63,784 nucleotides of DNA, taken from NCBI GenBank assembly GCA_905620495.1, contig CAJQTK010000017.1, forward strand, positions 1 through 63,784, read 5' to 3'. How positions within the stretch are numbered: the first letter of the stretch is position 1; the number at the start of each line of letters is the position of its first letter. The notes below the pieces were generated by a model. That model was not told the DNA's origin. It did no database searches and was given only the letters and a program-made list of their open reading frames with translations. Shown here piece after piece: positions 15,329 to 23,975 of this stretch. This DNA comes from an uncultured Candidatus Pelagibacter sp. GTDB lineage: Bacteria; Pseudomonadota; Alphaproteobacteria; Pelagibacterales; Pelagibacteraceae. Both the position numbers and the translations under genes were made by a program.

Positions 15329-15466
15329 TAATTATTACAGAAGTACACTTTGAGTAACACCATAAGTGTCAGCTCAAGGTTAACATAAGCTAACATAAGT
15401 TAAAGGGCTTTAAGAATTTGTAATATTATTTTTTAGCCCTATATTAAATATACATTAATAGTATTC

Positions 15467-15522
15467 CTAAGTGGGAAGACATATTGTTTTTTCTACCAGA
15501 TAAAATTATTCTTCTCACTTAG
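15467..15522. promoter_or_regulatory. Long inverted repeat upstream of the aldehyde dehydrogenase
   Basis: CTAAGTGGGAAGA (15467-15479) can pair with TCTTCTCACTTAG (15510-15522) over 13 positions, one of them G-U, around a 30-nt loop. It sits about 310 nt before the dehydrogenase start in a non-coding gap (15329-15763). It could be a structured leader or a protein site; no known riboswitch was recognised. A direct repeat TAACATAAG occurs at about 15380 and 15391. Confidence 0.35.
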
Positions 15523-15835
15523 TTATTATCCTTCTTGGATCCGACACTTACCCCCTCGCAATATTTTTTTATTATTTTTTTTAGCTTCATTTATATTTAA
15601 AATATTAAACACATTTCAATTAAGCACACGATGTAGAAAACTATTCAATCTTGAGTAGAAACATAATTATTTAAATAGATTTTAATATTAATTTTTGGTT
15701 AAATACTCATATGGCTATTAAAATAAAGATGGCTGACAAAATAAAAAAAAGATTAAAAAAGGTGTGACAAAAAAAGAGTTACAGAAGCCAACTAAAAAAA
15801 ATAAGCTAAAGAATAATAATAGAGAGGTGAAAAAA

Positions 15836-17386
15836 ATGAGTACAGAAACAGTAAAAGGTGGACGATCTCCGTTGCTAGATACGTCTCACTTAAAAGTAAA
15901 ATTTCCATTTAAAGAAAAATATGGAAACTTTATAGGAGGAAAATTCGTTGAGCCAAAATCTGGTAAATACTTTGACAACGTAAGCCCAATTAATAATGAA
16001 GTAATATGTTCTGTTCCAAGATCAGATTCAAAAGATGTTGATGCTGCTTTAGATGCTGCACATGCAGCTTTCCCTACTTGGGGAATTACATCGATTACTG
16101 AAAGATCAAACATACTACTTAAAATTGCTGATGTTATTGAAAAAAACTTAGAGTTGTTAGCTACTGCTGAGTGTTTGGATAATGGAAAGCCAATTAGAGA
16201 ATGTATGGCAGCTGACTTACCACTAGTTGTTGACCATTGGAGATATTTTGCCGGAGTTATTAGGGCAGAAGAAGGTTCCGTTTCAGAGATAAGCAATAGT
16301 GAATATTCTTATCATATCCCTGAACCACTTGGTGTAGTTGGACAAATTATACCTTGGAATTTCCCATTGTTAATGGCGACATGGAAACTTGCACCAGCAC
16401 TAGCTGCTGGAAATTGTGTTATATTGAAACCAGCTGAGCAAACGCCAGCATCTATCTTGCTTTTGATGGAACTAATTGGAGACTTGTTACCTCCAGGAGT
16501 TCTTAATGTCGTAAGTGGATTTGGATTGGAAGCAGGGAAGCCTTTAGCATCTTCTAAAAGAATTAGAAAGATTGCTTTTACGGGTGAAACTACAACTGGA
16601 CGTTTGATTATGCAGTATGCAGCGCAAAACTTAATTCCAATTACTTTAGAATTAGGTGGAAAATCTCCAAATGTTTTCTTTGAGGATGTCATGGACCAAG
16701 ATGATGACTTCTTTGATAAGTGTCTTGAAGGTTTTACAATGTTTGCTCTTAACCAAGGGGAGGTTTGTACTTGTCCTAGCAGAGCACTGGTGCAGGAATC
16801 TATTTATGACAAATTTATGGAAAGAGCTATTGCTAGAACTAAAGCTATCGTACAAGACAATCCTTTAAAAATGGAAACTATGATTGGTGCTCAAGCATCA
16901 TTAGAACAAATGGAAAAAATAAAATCTTACTTAGATTTAGGTAAGAAAGAGGGTGCCAAAGTTCTTTGTGGTGGTGAAGTAGCCAACTTAAATAGTGGTT
17001 TAGAAAAGGGTAATTATATCCAGCCTACTATTTTTGAAGGTGATAATTCTATGAGAATATTCCAAGAAGAAATTTTTGGACCAGTAGTATCAGTTACTAA
17101 ATTTAAAGATGAAGCTCATGCATTAGAAATTGCAAATGATACTCTTTACGGTTTAGGAGCAGGTGTTTGGACCAGAAATGGAAATATCGCTTATAGAATG
17201 GGTAGAGGTATCCAAGCTGGTAGAGTTTGGACTAACTGTTTCCATGCTTATCCAGCTCATGCTGCTTTCGGAGGTTACAAACAATCTGGAATTGGTAGAG
17301 AAACTCATAAAATGATGCTTAATCATTATAGACAAGTGAAGAACTTACACGTGTCGTATAGTGAAAAAAAATTAGGTTTCTTTTAA
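15836..17386 (+). CDS. NAD-dependent aldehyde dehydrogenase (AldB/ExaC-like)
   Basis: Oxidises an aldehyde to its acid in the cytoplasm. Landmarks: [22 protein letters not shown]-site [10 protein letters not shown], general-base Glu in LELGGKSPN, catalytic Cys in [11 protein letters not shown], and [13 protein letters not shown]. The frame is open to a GTG at 15764, but the ATG at 15836 has GAGAGGTG about 6 nt upstream and begins a typical N-terminus, giving 516 aa. A DUF779 gene follows, the usual partner of the acetaldehyde/AldB group, so acetaldehyde or a similar short aldehyde is a likely substrate (inference). Confidence 0.93.
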   Translation: MSTETVKGGRSPLLDTSHLKVKFPFKEKYGNFIGGKFVEPKSGKYFDNVSPINNEVICSVPRSDSKDVDAALDAAHAAFPTWGITSITERSNILLKIADVIEKNLELLATAECLDNGKPIRECMAADLPLVVDHWRYFAGVIRAEEGSVSEISNSEYSYHIPEPLGVVGQIIPWNFPLLMATWKLAPALAAGNCVILKPAEQTPASILLLMELIGDLLPPGVLNVVSGFGLEAGKPLASSKRIRKIAFTGETTTGRLIMQYAAQNLIPITLELGGKSPNVFFEDVMDQDDDFFDKCLEGFTMFALNQGEVCTCPSRALVQESIYDKFMERAIARTKAIVQDNPLKMETMIGAQASLEQMEKIKSYLDLGKKEGAKVLCGGEVANLNSGLEKGNYIQPTIFEGDNSMRIFQEEIFGPVVSVTKFKDEAHALEIANDTLYGLGAGVWTRNGNIAYRMGRGIQAGRVWTNCFHAYPAHAAFGGYKQSGIGRETHKMMLNHYRQVKNLHVSYSEKKLGFF

Positions 17387-17399
17387 CAGATATATTATT

Positions 17400-17424
17400 A
17401 TGGCCCGTAACACATGCGGGCCAT
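17400..17424 (+). promoter_or_regulatory. Hairpin between aldehyde dehydrogenase and DUF779 genes
   Basis: ATGGCCCG and CGGGCCAT pair perfectly (8 bp) around the loop TAACACATG. The sequence after it is A-rich rather than T-rich, so it is more likely an mRNA-stabilising or partial attenuation element than a strong terminator. Confidence 0.65.
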
Positions 17425-17433
17425 ATAAAAAAC

Positions 17434-17781
17434 ATGAAAGTATCAGCTACTGATTTAGCATTAGAATTAATTGAAGATTTAAAGAAGGCACATGGTGCTG
17501 AACTTTTATTTCATCAATCAGGTGGTTGCTGCGATGGTAGTGCGCCAATGTGTTACCCTGTTAAAGAATTCTTAATAAGTGATGATGATGTTTTAGTTGG
17601 AAAAATTGGTGGCATACCTTTTTATATAAGCGAGACTCAACACGCAGCTTGGAAAAATACAGATTTAATCATTGATTGTATTAAAGGAATGGGTGGAATG
17701 TTTTCCTTAGACAATGGTACTGGCAGAAGATTTTTAACAAGATCAGAAATTTGTATTCCTGATGGTACTAAAGTTAATTAA
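17434..17781 (+). CDS. DUF779 family protein
   Basis: 115 aa, with FHQSGGCCDGSAPMCY near residues 27-42 and YISETQHAAWKNT, both hallmarks of DUF779 (the AldB-associated family). The Cys-rich N-terminal part could bind metal, but no activity is established. It sits 47 nt downstream of the aldehyde dehydrogenase, its usual genomic partner. Confidence 0.9.
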   Translation: MKVSATDLALELIEDLKKAHGAELLFHQSGGCCDGSAPMCYPVKEFLISDDDVLVGKIGGIPFYISETQHAAWKNTDLIIDCIKGMGGMFSLDNGTGRRFLTRSEICIPDGTKVN

Positions 17782-17830
17782 TATTAATTAAATATTATCT
17801 CAAAAAAGCAAACTAGCATTTTATGTAGCG

Positions 17831-17856
17831 TTCCATCAGCCGTGTGCCATGAACTC
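17831..17856. repeat. Dispersed intergenic repeat, copy 4
   Basis: TTCCATCAGCCGTGTGCCAT followed by GAACT, between the DUF779 gene and the first polysaccharide-lyase gene. Same family as 931, 10355 and 13898. Confidence 0.7.
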
Positions 17857-17928
17857 TGCTTCAAGCTAATTAAAAACCAAACCTAATATATATAAAGACT
17901 TTGCATTAAATACCAAATATAAAGAAGT

Positions 17929-18783
17929 ATGAAAAAGATTATAATTATACTCTTATTAATTCCTACTCTAGCTATGTCCGGAACTTTTAAAAATGATGAA
18001 GGTAAATTTGGTCTGAAAACTAAGAGAAGTGGATTTAAGTTTCATTTGAACTTTATGGATCATAATGATCATAACTTTCAATACATCAAAGATAAAACAA
18101 AAGCACGTGCTGGAAAATACTTTCAGCGATTTGAGCTTAGAGACGGTGATTGCTTTGGAGATGAGGTTTGGAGCGATTGTGACACTGATCGAGAAAGAGT
18201 TGAGTTTTCAACAAGACCAAGACAAGCTCCTAAGGGAAAACAGTGCTATGGATTTAGTTTAATGTTATCTAAAGATTTTATTGATATATATCCAACCAGC
18301 ACTACTTTAGGCCAAGTACATCAACATGGTGGTCCAACGGGCAAAGCTGAAGGTTTAGCTTCTTTTCCACCTTTAATTCAAATTGATGCAACCGGAGGAT
18401 ATTTGTTTTTTAATTGGCATGAACTTAGCGGTTCGGCAACAAACGTTAAGGATGAGTCAAGAAAGCATATATTGAAGCGCTTAAAAGAGATGAAAGAAGT
18501 TTGGACGGATATTTCTTTTTGTTTAGATTTTAAAAATAAAAGGATGGATGCATGGGTAGACGGTATCAAGAAAGTAGAAATCTTAAAATCTCCAATTTTT
18601 TTCAAACCAGAAGGAATATATTTTAAACATGGTATATATCGTAGTTTTACTAGTAAGTACAAAAAATTAAACAATGTTAAAAAAATACCAACTCAAATTG
18701 TTTTCTATGATGAGGTCAGACGAGGAAAATCAATTAAAAAAGTTGATGTTAACATTAATCCAAAGCTGAAGCCTGTTGATTAA
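17929..18783 (+). CDS. Exported polysaccharide-lyase-like protein (heparin lyase I-type fold)
   Basis: 284 aa with a Sec signal (MKKIIIILLLIPTLAMSG). The segment RFELRDGDC, then WSDCDTDRERVEFS, and LGQVHQHGG, PPLIQI, LFFNWH, DAWVDG match the jelly-roll polysaccharide lyase family that includes heparin lyase I (Pfam Polysacc_lyase). Two Cys around the WSDC motif may form a disulfide in the periplasm or outside. First of three exported genes in a row. Substrate is open: marine members may attack algal or bacterial glycans. Confidence 0.75.
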   Translation: MKKIIIILLLIPTLAMSGTFKNDEGKFGLKTKRSGFKFHLNFMDHNDHNFQYIKDKTKARAGKYFQRFELRDGDCFGDEVWSDCDTDRERVEFSTRPRQAPKGKQCYGFSLMLSKDFIDIYPTSTTLGQVHQHGGPTGKAEGLASFPPLIQIDATGGYLFFNWHELSGSATNVKDESRKHILKRLKEMKEVWTDISFCLDFKNKRMDAWVDGIKKVEILKSPIFFKPEGIYFKHGIYRSFTSKYKKLNNVKKIPTQIVFYDEVRRGKSIKKVDVNINPKLKPVD

Positions 18784-18809
18784 ATAATTTTAGATGAAAT
18801 AAAAAATCA

Positions 18810-19733
18810 ATGAAAAAACTTTTAGGGATCTTGGTTCTGGGTTTAATATTAGTTGGTAATGCCTATTCTGAAACAATGTTTTCTGAAATTAAAAAAACAT
18901 TAAAAGAAGACCGTTATGGACTGGCCATACCTGAAAATTTTCATTCATTAAACTCTCCAAAAGCTAAAAATCCAGTGTCTGTAAGTGATTTTGCAATTAT
19001 AGGTAAAAAATCAATTAGGTTTGAGTCTAATCATGGTGAATGTGGTTTTGAATCAAATTGGAGTGATTGTGAAAATGATAGAGAAAGAACAGAACTTTAT
19101 TATAAAACAAAATCTCCAAAAAAAGAAATATGGTATAGATTTTATATTTATTTACCAAAAGATTATAATTCAGTTGCTCCTGCAAAAATGTCTCTCATTC
19201 AATTTAGTATTGTAGATCCATTTGCAGTATTAGTTATGTTTAACCAAACTCATGCAGGGTTAACATTTAATAGACACTTTGCTGTCCATGGAGATCCTAA
19301 TGAAAATGCTTATATAGTATTAAAGCCTAATGAAGAGTTATTTGGTAGTTGGACTGAAATTATTTTTAATAGTAACTGGCATCCAGATCCTGTTAAAGGA
19401 TTTATGAAGGTATGGATTGATGGAAAGCTAAAAGTTGATTTTAAAGGCCGTTCTTATGGAAAAGGAAAAAAATTTAGTTTAAGATATGGATTATACTCAT
19501 CCTATTTAAAAAATTACAGACTTACCCAAGGTAAAGAAATCCACCCCCAGAGAATTATTTATTTTGATGGTGTAAAGGCAGAAAAAACATGTAATAAACT
19601 TTTAAATAAGGAGATCTGTCAATCTCTAACTTCACAAACTGTTTCGAAATATATAAAATTTGAGCATGATGGAAATAATAAAAAGCTATATGATAGAGCT
19701 CTTTCAATTATTGATCCATCAAGTTTTAGATAG
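18810..19733 (+). CDS. Exported polysaccharide-lyase-like protein, second paralogue
   Basis: 307 aa. Signal peptide MKKLLGILVLGLILVGNAYS is coded by the 36-nt repeated leader. The mature protein has RFESNHGECGFESNWSDCEN followed by DRERTEL, the same WSDC..DRER motif as the protein at 17929, then WYRFYIYLPKDY, MSLIQF and VWIDGK. It therefore belongs to the same jelly-roll lyase family but is well diverged and has an extra Cys-containing tail of about 50 residues. It follows the first lyase by 26 nt, so they are probably one transcript. Confidence 0.75.
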   Translation: MKKLLGILVLGLILVGNAYSETMFSEIKKTLKEDRYGLAIPENFHSLNSPKAKNPVSVSDFAIIGKKSIRFESNHGECGFESNWSDCENDRERTELYYKTKSPKKEIWYRFYIYLPKDYNSVAPAKMSLIQFSIVDPFAVLVMFNQTHAGLTFNRHFAVHGDPNENAYIVLKPNEELFGSWTEIIFNSNWHPDPVKGFMKVWIDGKLKVDFKGRSYGKGKKFSLRYGLYSSYLKNYRLTQGKEIHPQRIIYFDGVKAEKTCNKLLNKEICQSLTSQTVSKYIKFEHDGNNKKLYDRALSIIDPSSFR

Positions 19734-19744
19734 TGTTGAATTAA

Positions 19745-20932
19745 ATGAAAAAACTTTTAGGGATCTTGGTTCTGGGTTTGTTGTTGAGTGGTAATGCAAT
19801 TGCAAAACAATTAAGTAAATCTCCCTTTATACCAGATGATGTTTATGATCAATTCAGTCAATTGTCTAAAGAACATAAGATTAAATTTTGTGGCTTTAAA
19901 AATTATAAACCAAAAAATAACATAATTAATAAAGAACTCCCTCCAAGAATTTATGGTTATAATTCAAGAATGGATAATGATAAAAATGTAGAAGGTATTT
20001 ATGCTAGAGATGTTTTTAGAGCATACACACACGCTGTTAATTTTGTGATGGTAAATGAAGACGATGAAATAAAAGAAGTTCTTTTTAATAAACTTTATAT
20101 GTGGGCAAAAAATAAGGCTCTTACTAAAACAAAACAATGTTATAGGAATTCAGCTAAAAGTTCTATTTTGAAAGACTGTGAAGGAGAATGGAGTGATCCT
20201 GAGGGACAAGATTTAGCACCGATTAAAGACGCAACAGTTACTTTAGAAATAATTATGGGATTAAACTATATCTACAATCTTAATTTTGCTGATTACAAAA
20301 TTAATGATTCTAGACATAAAGATATTAATGCGTGGTTTAAACCTTTTTATAAAAGAATAAAGCCAGCCAATAAATTTTATTGGGGAAATTCTGCTGGTTG
20401 GTATTTTCCAAATATAGCCTTAAGACATAATAGTAATAAAAAATATAAAAGTTTAGTTAAGAAACTAGTTAAAGATGCTGATAAATGGATTTTAGAGGAT
20501 GGAAGCATTAGAGATAGAACTACTCGTGGAGATAGAGCGTTATGGTACCATCATACAGGTCTAGGTGAGGCATTCATGATACTAGAAATTGCTAACGCTG
20601 CTAAAGTGAAATTACCTAAAAATTTTGAAAAAAAATTAATTAAAGCTGTAGAGTTATTTCACGACTCATTTTTAGATAACTCAAAAATTGAGCCTTGGGC
20701 AAAGGAACAACATAACTCCCAAGCTAGTAATGGAGTTCAAAAATTTAATCGTAACTTAGATAGCATTTCATTCAATGGTCCATGGCTTCATGTTATGCAG
20801 TATAGATATCCAGAACATAGAACTTCAAAGTTTTTAAAAAGTCATATGTCAAATCGTGCACAATCTCTTAAAGGTGACGAGGTTGTTGGGATTGGGATTG
20901 GCTGTATATACAACGCATTAGCAAATAAATGA
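19745..20932 (+). CDS. Exported alginate-lyase-like protein
   Basis: 395 aa. Signal MKKLLGILVLGLLLSGNAIA (repeat leader). The body is helix-rich: NNIINKELPPRIYGYNS, then NSAGWYFPNIALRH, RALWYHHTGLGEAFMILEIA and FNGPWLHVMQYRYP, resembling the alpha/alpha-toroid alginate lyase (PL5-like) family, including the conserved Asn and His-His regions near the active site. It starts 11 nt after the second lyase. Together the three make a small exported glycan-degradation operon. The exact polymer is not predictable. Confidence 0.6.
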   Translation: MKKLLGILVLGLLLSGNAIAKQLSKSPFIPDDVYDQFSQLSKEHKIKFCGFKNYKPKNNIINKELPPRIYGYNSRMDNDKNVEGIYARDVFRAYTHAVNFVMVNEDDEIKEVLFNKLYMWAKNKALTKTKQCYRNSAKSSILKDCEGEWSDPEGQDLAPIKDATVTLEIIMGLNYIYNLNFADYKINDSRHKDINAWFKPFYKRIKPANKFYWGNSAGWYFPNIALRHNSNKKYKSLVKKLVKDADKWILEDGSIRDRTTRGDRALWYHHTGLGEAFMILEIANAAKVKLPKNFEKKLIKAVELFHDSFLDNSKIEPWAKEQHNSQASNGVQKFNRNLDSISFNGPWLHVMQYRYPEHRTSKFLKSHMSNRAQSLKGDEVVGIGIGCIYNALANK

Positions 20933-20973
20933 AAAAGCTTTTAGGGATCGTGGTTCTGGGTTTGTTGTTATGA
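20929..20973 (+). repeat. Orphan copy of the MKKLLGI signal-peptide repeat
   Basis: Starts inside the stop of the alginate-lyase-like gene (ATGA) and codes only MKKLLGIVVLGLLL before TGA. The DNA after it (20970-21115) looks like a degenerate membrane-peptide ORF: an ATG at 20970 gives MKLFIDWHKKYIEWWKRKLK and, beyond a run of six T at 21059-21064, a helix-like stretch KGLIIGLLMYHFFIN lies in another frame. Confidence 0.6.
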
Positions 20974-21205
20974 AGTTATTTATTGATTGGCATAAAAAAT
21001 ATATAGAATGGTGGAAGAGAAAATTAAAAATTTCTAATTATGAAATTGTTTGGATATCTTTTATTAAGGGATTGATTATTGGTTTATTGATGTATCATTT
21101 TTTTATCAATTAAATAAAAACGTCTAGCTACCACCACATGCAACAATCAAATGGAATTACAGACAATTAACTCATAAAAACCTACCTAATACATCAAAGA
21201 CTCTG

Positions 21206-21229
21206 TATCCGATATCAGGTAGCATGAAG
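21206..21229. repeat. ATCCGATATC element, copy 2
   Basis: TATCCGATATCAGGTAGCAT then GAAG, directly before the DMSP-lyase-like gene; compare 2214-2250. Just upstream, at 21123, CTAGCTACCACCACATGCAA is a weak relative of the CAAAGCAACAGGCAAC family. Confidence 0.45.
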
Positions 21230-21231
21230 GG

Positions 21232-21798
21232 ATGATAAATATTCTAGAGGCAGCATCAAATCTTTATCATTCAAATCTAGATCTAAAAAACTTTGCCAAA
21301 TGGCCCGATGATCTAGTTAATTCAAACTTACCACCAAAAATGATACCTGCGGCTAAACTTGTAGAAAATTTTCCTCTCAGCGGCACAACAGAAACAAATC
21401 CTCTTATTGAAGCTATTAAAGCAAATGTAAATCTAATGCATTGGAAAAGAACTTATACAGAAGAGGAGGTTGGTCATGATCTTTACAATCGCTATGGCTA
21501 TTGTGAACTTTTTGGACCAGAGGGGCATTTTAGTTCAACTCAACTTAGAGGTTTTTTAGGTTATTGGGGAAATGGATTAGATTATGATTGGCATAGTCAT
21601 GAGGCTGAAGAAATATATTTAAATCTAGGCGGCAATGCTATATTTCGAACAAAAGAAGAGGAAATCTTATTAAACCCTAATGAAACAAAAATGCATTATA
21701 GATTGCAGAGTCATTCTATGATTACACATAAAGAAGCAATTTTAACCTTTGTACTTTGGAGAGGTAAAGGGATGTTCGGTCTACCAAAAATGGATTGA
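21232..21798 (+). CDS. dddQ: Cupin DMSP lyase, DddQ-like
   Basis: 188 aa with a C-terminal cupin. Metal ligands expected from the family are visible: His121, His123 and Glu127 in DWHSHEAEEIY, Tyr129, and a distal His161 in LQSHSMITHKEA. The lead-in YGYCELFGPEGHFSSTQLRG and the end LTFVLWRGKGM match the dimethylsulfoniopropionate lyase (DddQ/DddL-type) family, which cleaves DMSP to DMS and acrylate. DMSP lyases are known in SAR11. Other cupins are possible, so the symbol is tentative. A GAAGGG ribosome site precedes the ATG. Convergent with the permease gene at 21832. Confidence 0.62.
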   Translation: MINILEAASNLYHSNLDLKNFAKWPDDLVNSNLPPKMIPAAKLVENFPLSGTTETNPLIEAIKANVNLMHWKRTYTEEEVGHDLYNRYGYCELFGPEGHFSSTQLRGFLGYWGNGLDYDWHSHEAEEIYLNLGGNAIFRTKEEEILLNPNETKMHYRLQSHSMITHKEAILTFVLWRGKGMFGLPKMD

Positions 21799-21831
21799 CT
21801 ACTTGTTATTGCATATCAGCTATAATACTTG

Positions 21832-22566
21832 CTAAGACTCTGCATCCAATTTTTTTTCTAATTTTCTTACAAAATAAGACACAATTAATATTAAAATTAA
21901 ATATTCTAGGATTAGAAAAGTATAAATCTCTAAAGGTCTATAGGTAGATACCACAAGTTCATTAGCTTTACGTGTAAGATCTGCAATTCCAATGATGGAT
22001 ACTAATGATGACATTTTTAAAACATAGACAAATTGATTACCTAGTGCAGGTAAAACATTTTTAATTGCTTGTGGGAGTATTACCAATCTTAATCTTTTAT
22101 AAAAACTTAATCCTAAAGAGCTTCCAGCTTCCCATTGTGCTTTCTTAATAGAATTAATCCCTGCTCTAAAAATTTCAGCTTGAAAGGCACTTTCACTAAT
22201 AGCCAGTGCAATAATTCCAGATACAAAAGGACTGAAGCTTAACCCAGTCATTATCGGTAGACCGTAATAAACCCATAGAATTAAAACTAATAATGGAATT
22301 GCTCTGACGATTTCAACATAGGCAATATTAAAATAACTTAAAAATTTATTTTTAGCTAAAGAGGGGATTGCAACAATAAATCCTATAATCATTGAGATGA
22401 TAATAGATATGACCGAGATGTAGATTGTAACACCAATACCACTTAACAAAAATTTTAAGTTAGTTAAGCCATTTACTTTGTTGGGTGAGAGTATGTACCA
22501 ACCCCATTCATGATCGGTACACGATGTAAGCGATAGCAATAAAAGTAAAAGAAGTAATTTTTTCAC
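21832..22566 (-). CDS. Amino-acid-type ABC permease (HisM/GlnP family)
   Basis: 244 aa inner-membrane permease. Typical features: SGIGVTIYISVISIIISMII, the RAIPLLVLILWVYYGLP segment, and the coupling loop EAGSSLGLSFYKRLRLVILP. Oddly it begins with MKKLLLLLLLLSLTSCTDHE, a lipoprotein-style signal with lipobox LTSC (Cys16), which is not usual for a permease. It follows the binding-protein gene by 40 nt. No ATPase gene is nearby, so the ATPase must be encoded elsewhere. Confidence 0.9.
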   Translation of the reverse strand: MKKLLLLLLLLSLTSCTDHEWGWYILSPNKVNGLTNLKFLLSGIGVTIYISVISIIISMIIGFIVAIPSLAKNKFLSYFNIAYVEIVRAIPLLVLILWVYYGLPIMTGLSFSPFVSGIIALAISESAFQAEIFRAGINSIKKAQWEAGSSLGLSFYKRLRLVILPQAIKNVLPALGNQFVYVLKMSSLVSIIGIADLTRKANELVVSTYRPLEIYTFLILEYLILILIVSYFVRKLEKKLDAES

Positions 22567-22606
22567 TTTTAAAACTATAGAGATTTAAATCTAAATATCT
22601 AATGGA

Positions 22607-23374
22607 TTATAAGCTTTTTAAATTGTACTTTTTAAGCAAGTTATCAAAGAAGCCTGAAGCTTTTTTAACCTCAATCCACTGATTAACATAGTTAATCCAA
22701 ACTTGATCTTTTTGATCTACCATCATAGCTAATACAGCTGGATTTTTACCACCATCTTGTACGATTGCTAATTGAGGATATTTAACTACAAGTTTATTTG
22801 CTTCAGTAGAACTAGTGATATGCCCATCAGCTCTGCCTGATAAAACTTCTTGAAAGTCTCTAGCCGGAGATTCAATTGATTTTAATTTTGATTTAGGAAA
22901 AAATTCTTTTGCTTTTGCTTCTTGAGATGTTCCAAGTGTTGTAGCAATAGTAACTTTTTCACTATTTAAAGATTCCCAAGTTGGAAATTTTTTAAGGTTC
23001 TTTTTTAATACCAATGGAACTGTTCCATATTTATAATAAGAATTTGTAAATCCTGCAACTAATGCTCTTTTAGCAGTTTTAGTTACGCTAGTTGAAACAT
23101 CATATCTTCCAGACGTTATTCCTGAAACGATTGTTTTCCATTCAGTTGGTACGAAAGTAACTTCTACACCCATATCTTTTGCTAATTCTTGCATGACATC
23201 AATATCAAAACCAACGTACTTGTTCGTAGCTGGGTCTTTCATGCTCATTGGATCCCAGTCACCTGTAGTTCCAACTTTTAACACACCAGATGATAAAATC
23301 TGATTAAGTTTAGATTCTGCGTTAAGAGAGAAGGGTAAAAGCGCTAATAGCACCACTAAAAGTATTTTTTTCAT
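22607..23374 (-). CDS. ABC substrate-binding protein, family 3 (amino-acid type)
   Basis: 255 aa from the ATG at 23374, which has GAGGT just upstream (the ATG at 23383 is three codons longer). Signal peptide [19 protein letters not shown]. The mature protein starts [20 protein letters not shown] and continues [18 protein letters not shown], typical of SBP_bac_3. The opening is like cyclohexadienyl-dehydratase-type members. It lies 28 nt after soxG, so it may import sarcosine, dimethylglycine or a related amine for the oxidase (inference from context). Confidence 0.87.
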   Translation of the reverse strand: MKKILLVVLLALLPFSLNAESKLNQILSSGVLKVGTTGDWDPMSMKDPATNKYVGFDIDVMQELAKDMGVEVTFVPTEWKTIVSGITSGRYDVSTSVTKTAKRALVAGFTNSYYKYGTVPLVLKKNLKKFPTWESLNSEKVTIATTLGTSQEAKAKEFFPKSKLKSIESPARDFQEVLSGRADGHITSSTEANKLVVKYPQLAIVQDGGKNPAVLAMMVDQKDQVWINYVNQWIEVKKASGFFDNLLKKYNLKSL

Positions 23375-23411
23375 ATACCTCATATAGCAACGAATTTAGT
23401 AGAATATAAGT

Positions 23412-23975
23412 CTATAACCTTGACGCACTATCAGTCAACCATGAGTATAAATGTTGAGAAAATGACCGTCTTACTAATAAATTTACCTCATTTATTTCCG
23501 TAAGATGTATAATAACATCTATATGAGACAATATAGTTTGAACAACTGAGCCTTTTTTATTCTTAAATTCATTAAAGTTAAATGGCGATCCTGTTGCAAA
23601 TAGATCAAAAACTTTACTTCCTTTTATATTAATTATTACAAATTGGTCACTTACATCTGTTATGGCACCTAAGTTAGTTTTTGAAATATTGTTAATTAGA
23701 CTATTCTCAACCTCATAAGCATTGGTATCTTCACTTACAACTTCATTTGAAACTAACATCCATTCATCTGGACTTAGCCAAAATGCAGTTAAGGTCTCGC
23801 CCGATGTCGATGTGTTAGCTTCAGTTGGCAAAAGCATACTTAAATTTTTACCAATAGCTGAAATAAACTCTTTTGTTTTGCCTCTTATGATTAGTTTCAT
23901 AATAGGTTTAATTTCTTTCATTTCTAAATCCGGGTAAGATTTATCTTCTTTTATAGATGTATTATAATTAAGCAT
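23412..23975 (-). CDS. soxG: Sarcosine oxidase gamma subunit
   Basis: 187 aa, smallest of the larger heterotetramer subunits. FWLSPDEWMLVS and AITDVSDQFVIINIKG then LFATGSPFNF are the conserved SoxG strands, related to the GcvT fold. It overlaps the end of soxA by 8 nt. Part of soxBDAG, which converts sarcosine to glycine while giving methylene-tetrahydrofolate and H2O2. Confidence 0.9.
   Translation of the reverse strand: MLNYNTSIKEDKSYPDLEMKEIKPIMKLIIRGKTKEFISAIGKNLSMLLPTEANTSTSGETLTAFWLSPDEWMLVSNEVVSEDTNAYEVENSLINNISKTNLGAITDVSDQFVIINIKGSKVFDLFATGSPFNFNEFKNKKGSVVQTILSHIDVIIHLTEINEVNLLVRRSFSQHLYSWLTDSASRL

Noticed and set aside
16312..16855. Several ORFs of 60-126 aa within the aldehyde dehydrogenase gene
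   Set aside because: All are other-frame shadows of the dehydrogenase, which has intact motifs over its full length.
17400..17424. Rho-independent terminator after aldehyde dehydrogenase
   Set aside because: The stem is good but the following sequence is A-rich, not a T-run; kept as a hairpin only.
20970..21115. Small membrane peptide gene after the orphan leader
   Set aside because: The frame starting MKLFIDWHKK stops before the hydrophobic part, which lies in another frame beyond a T-run; treated as degenerate rather than a CDS.
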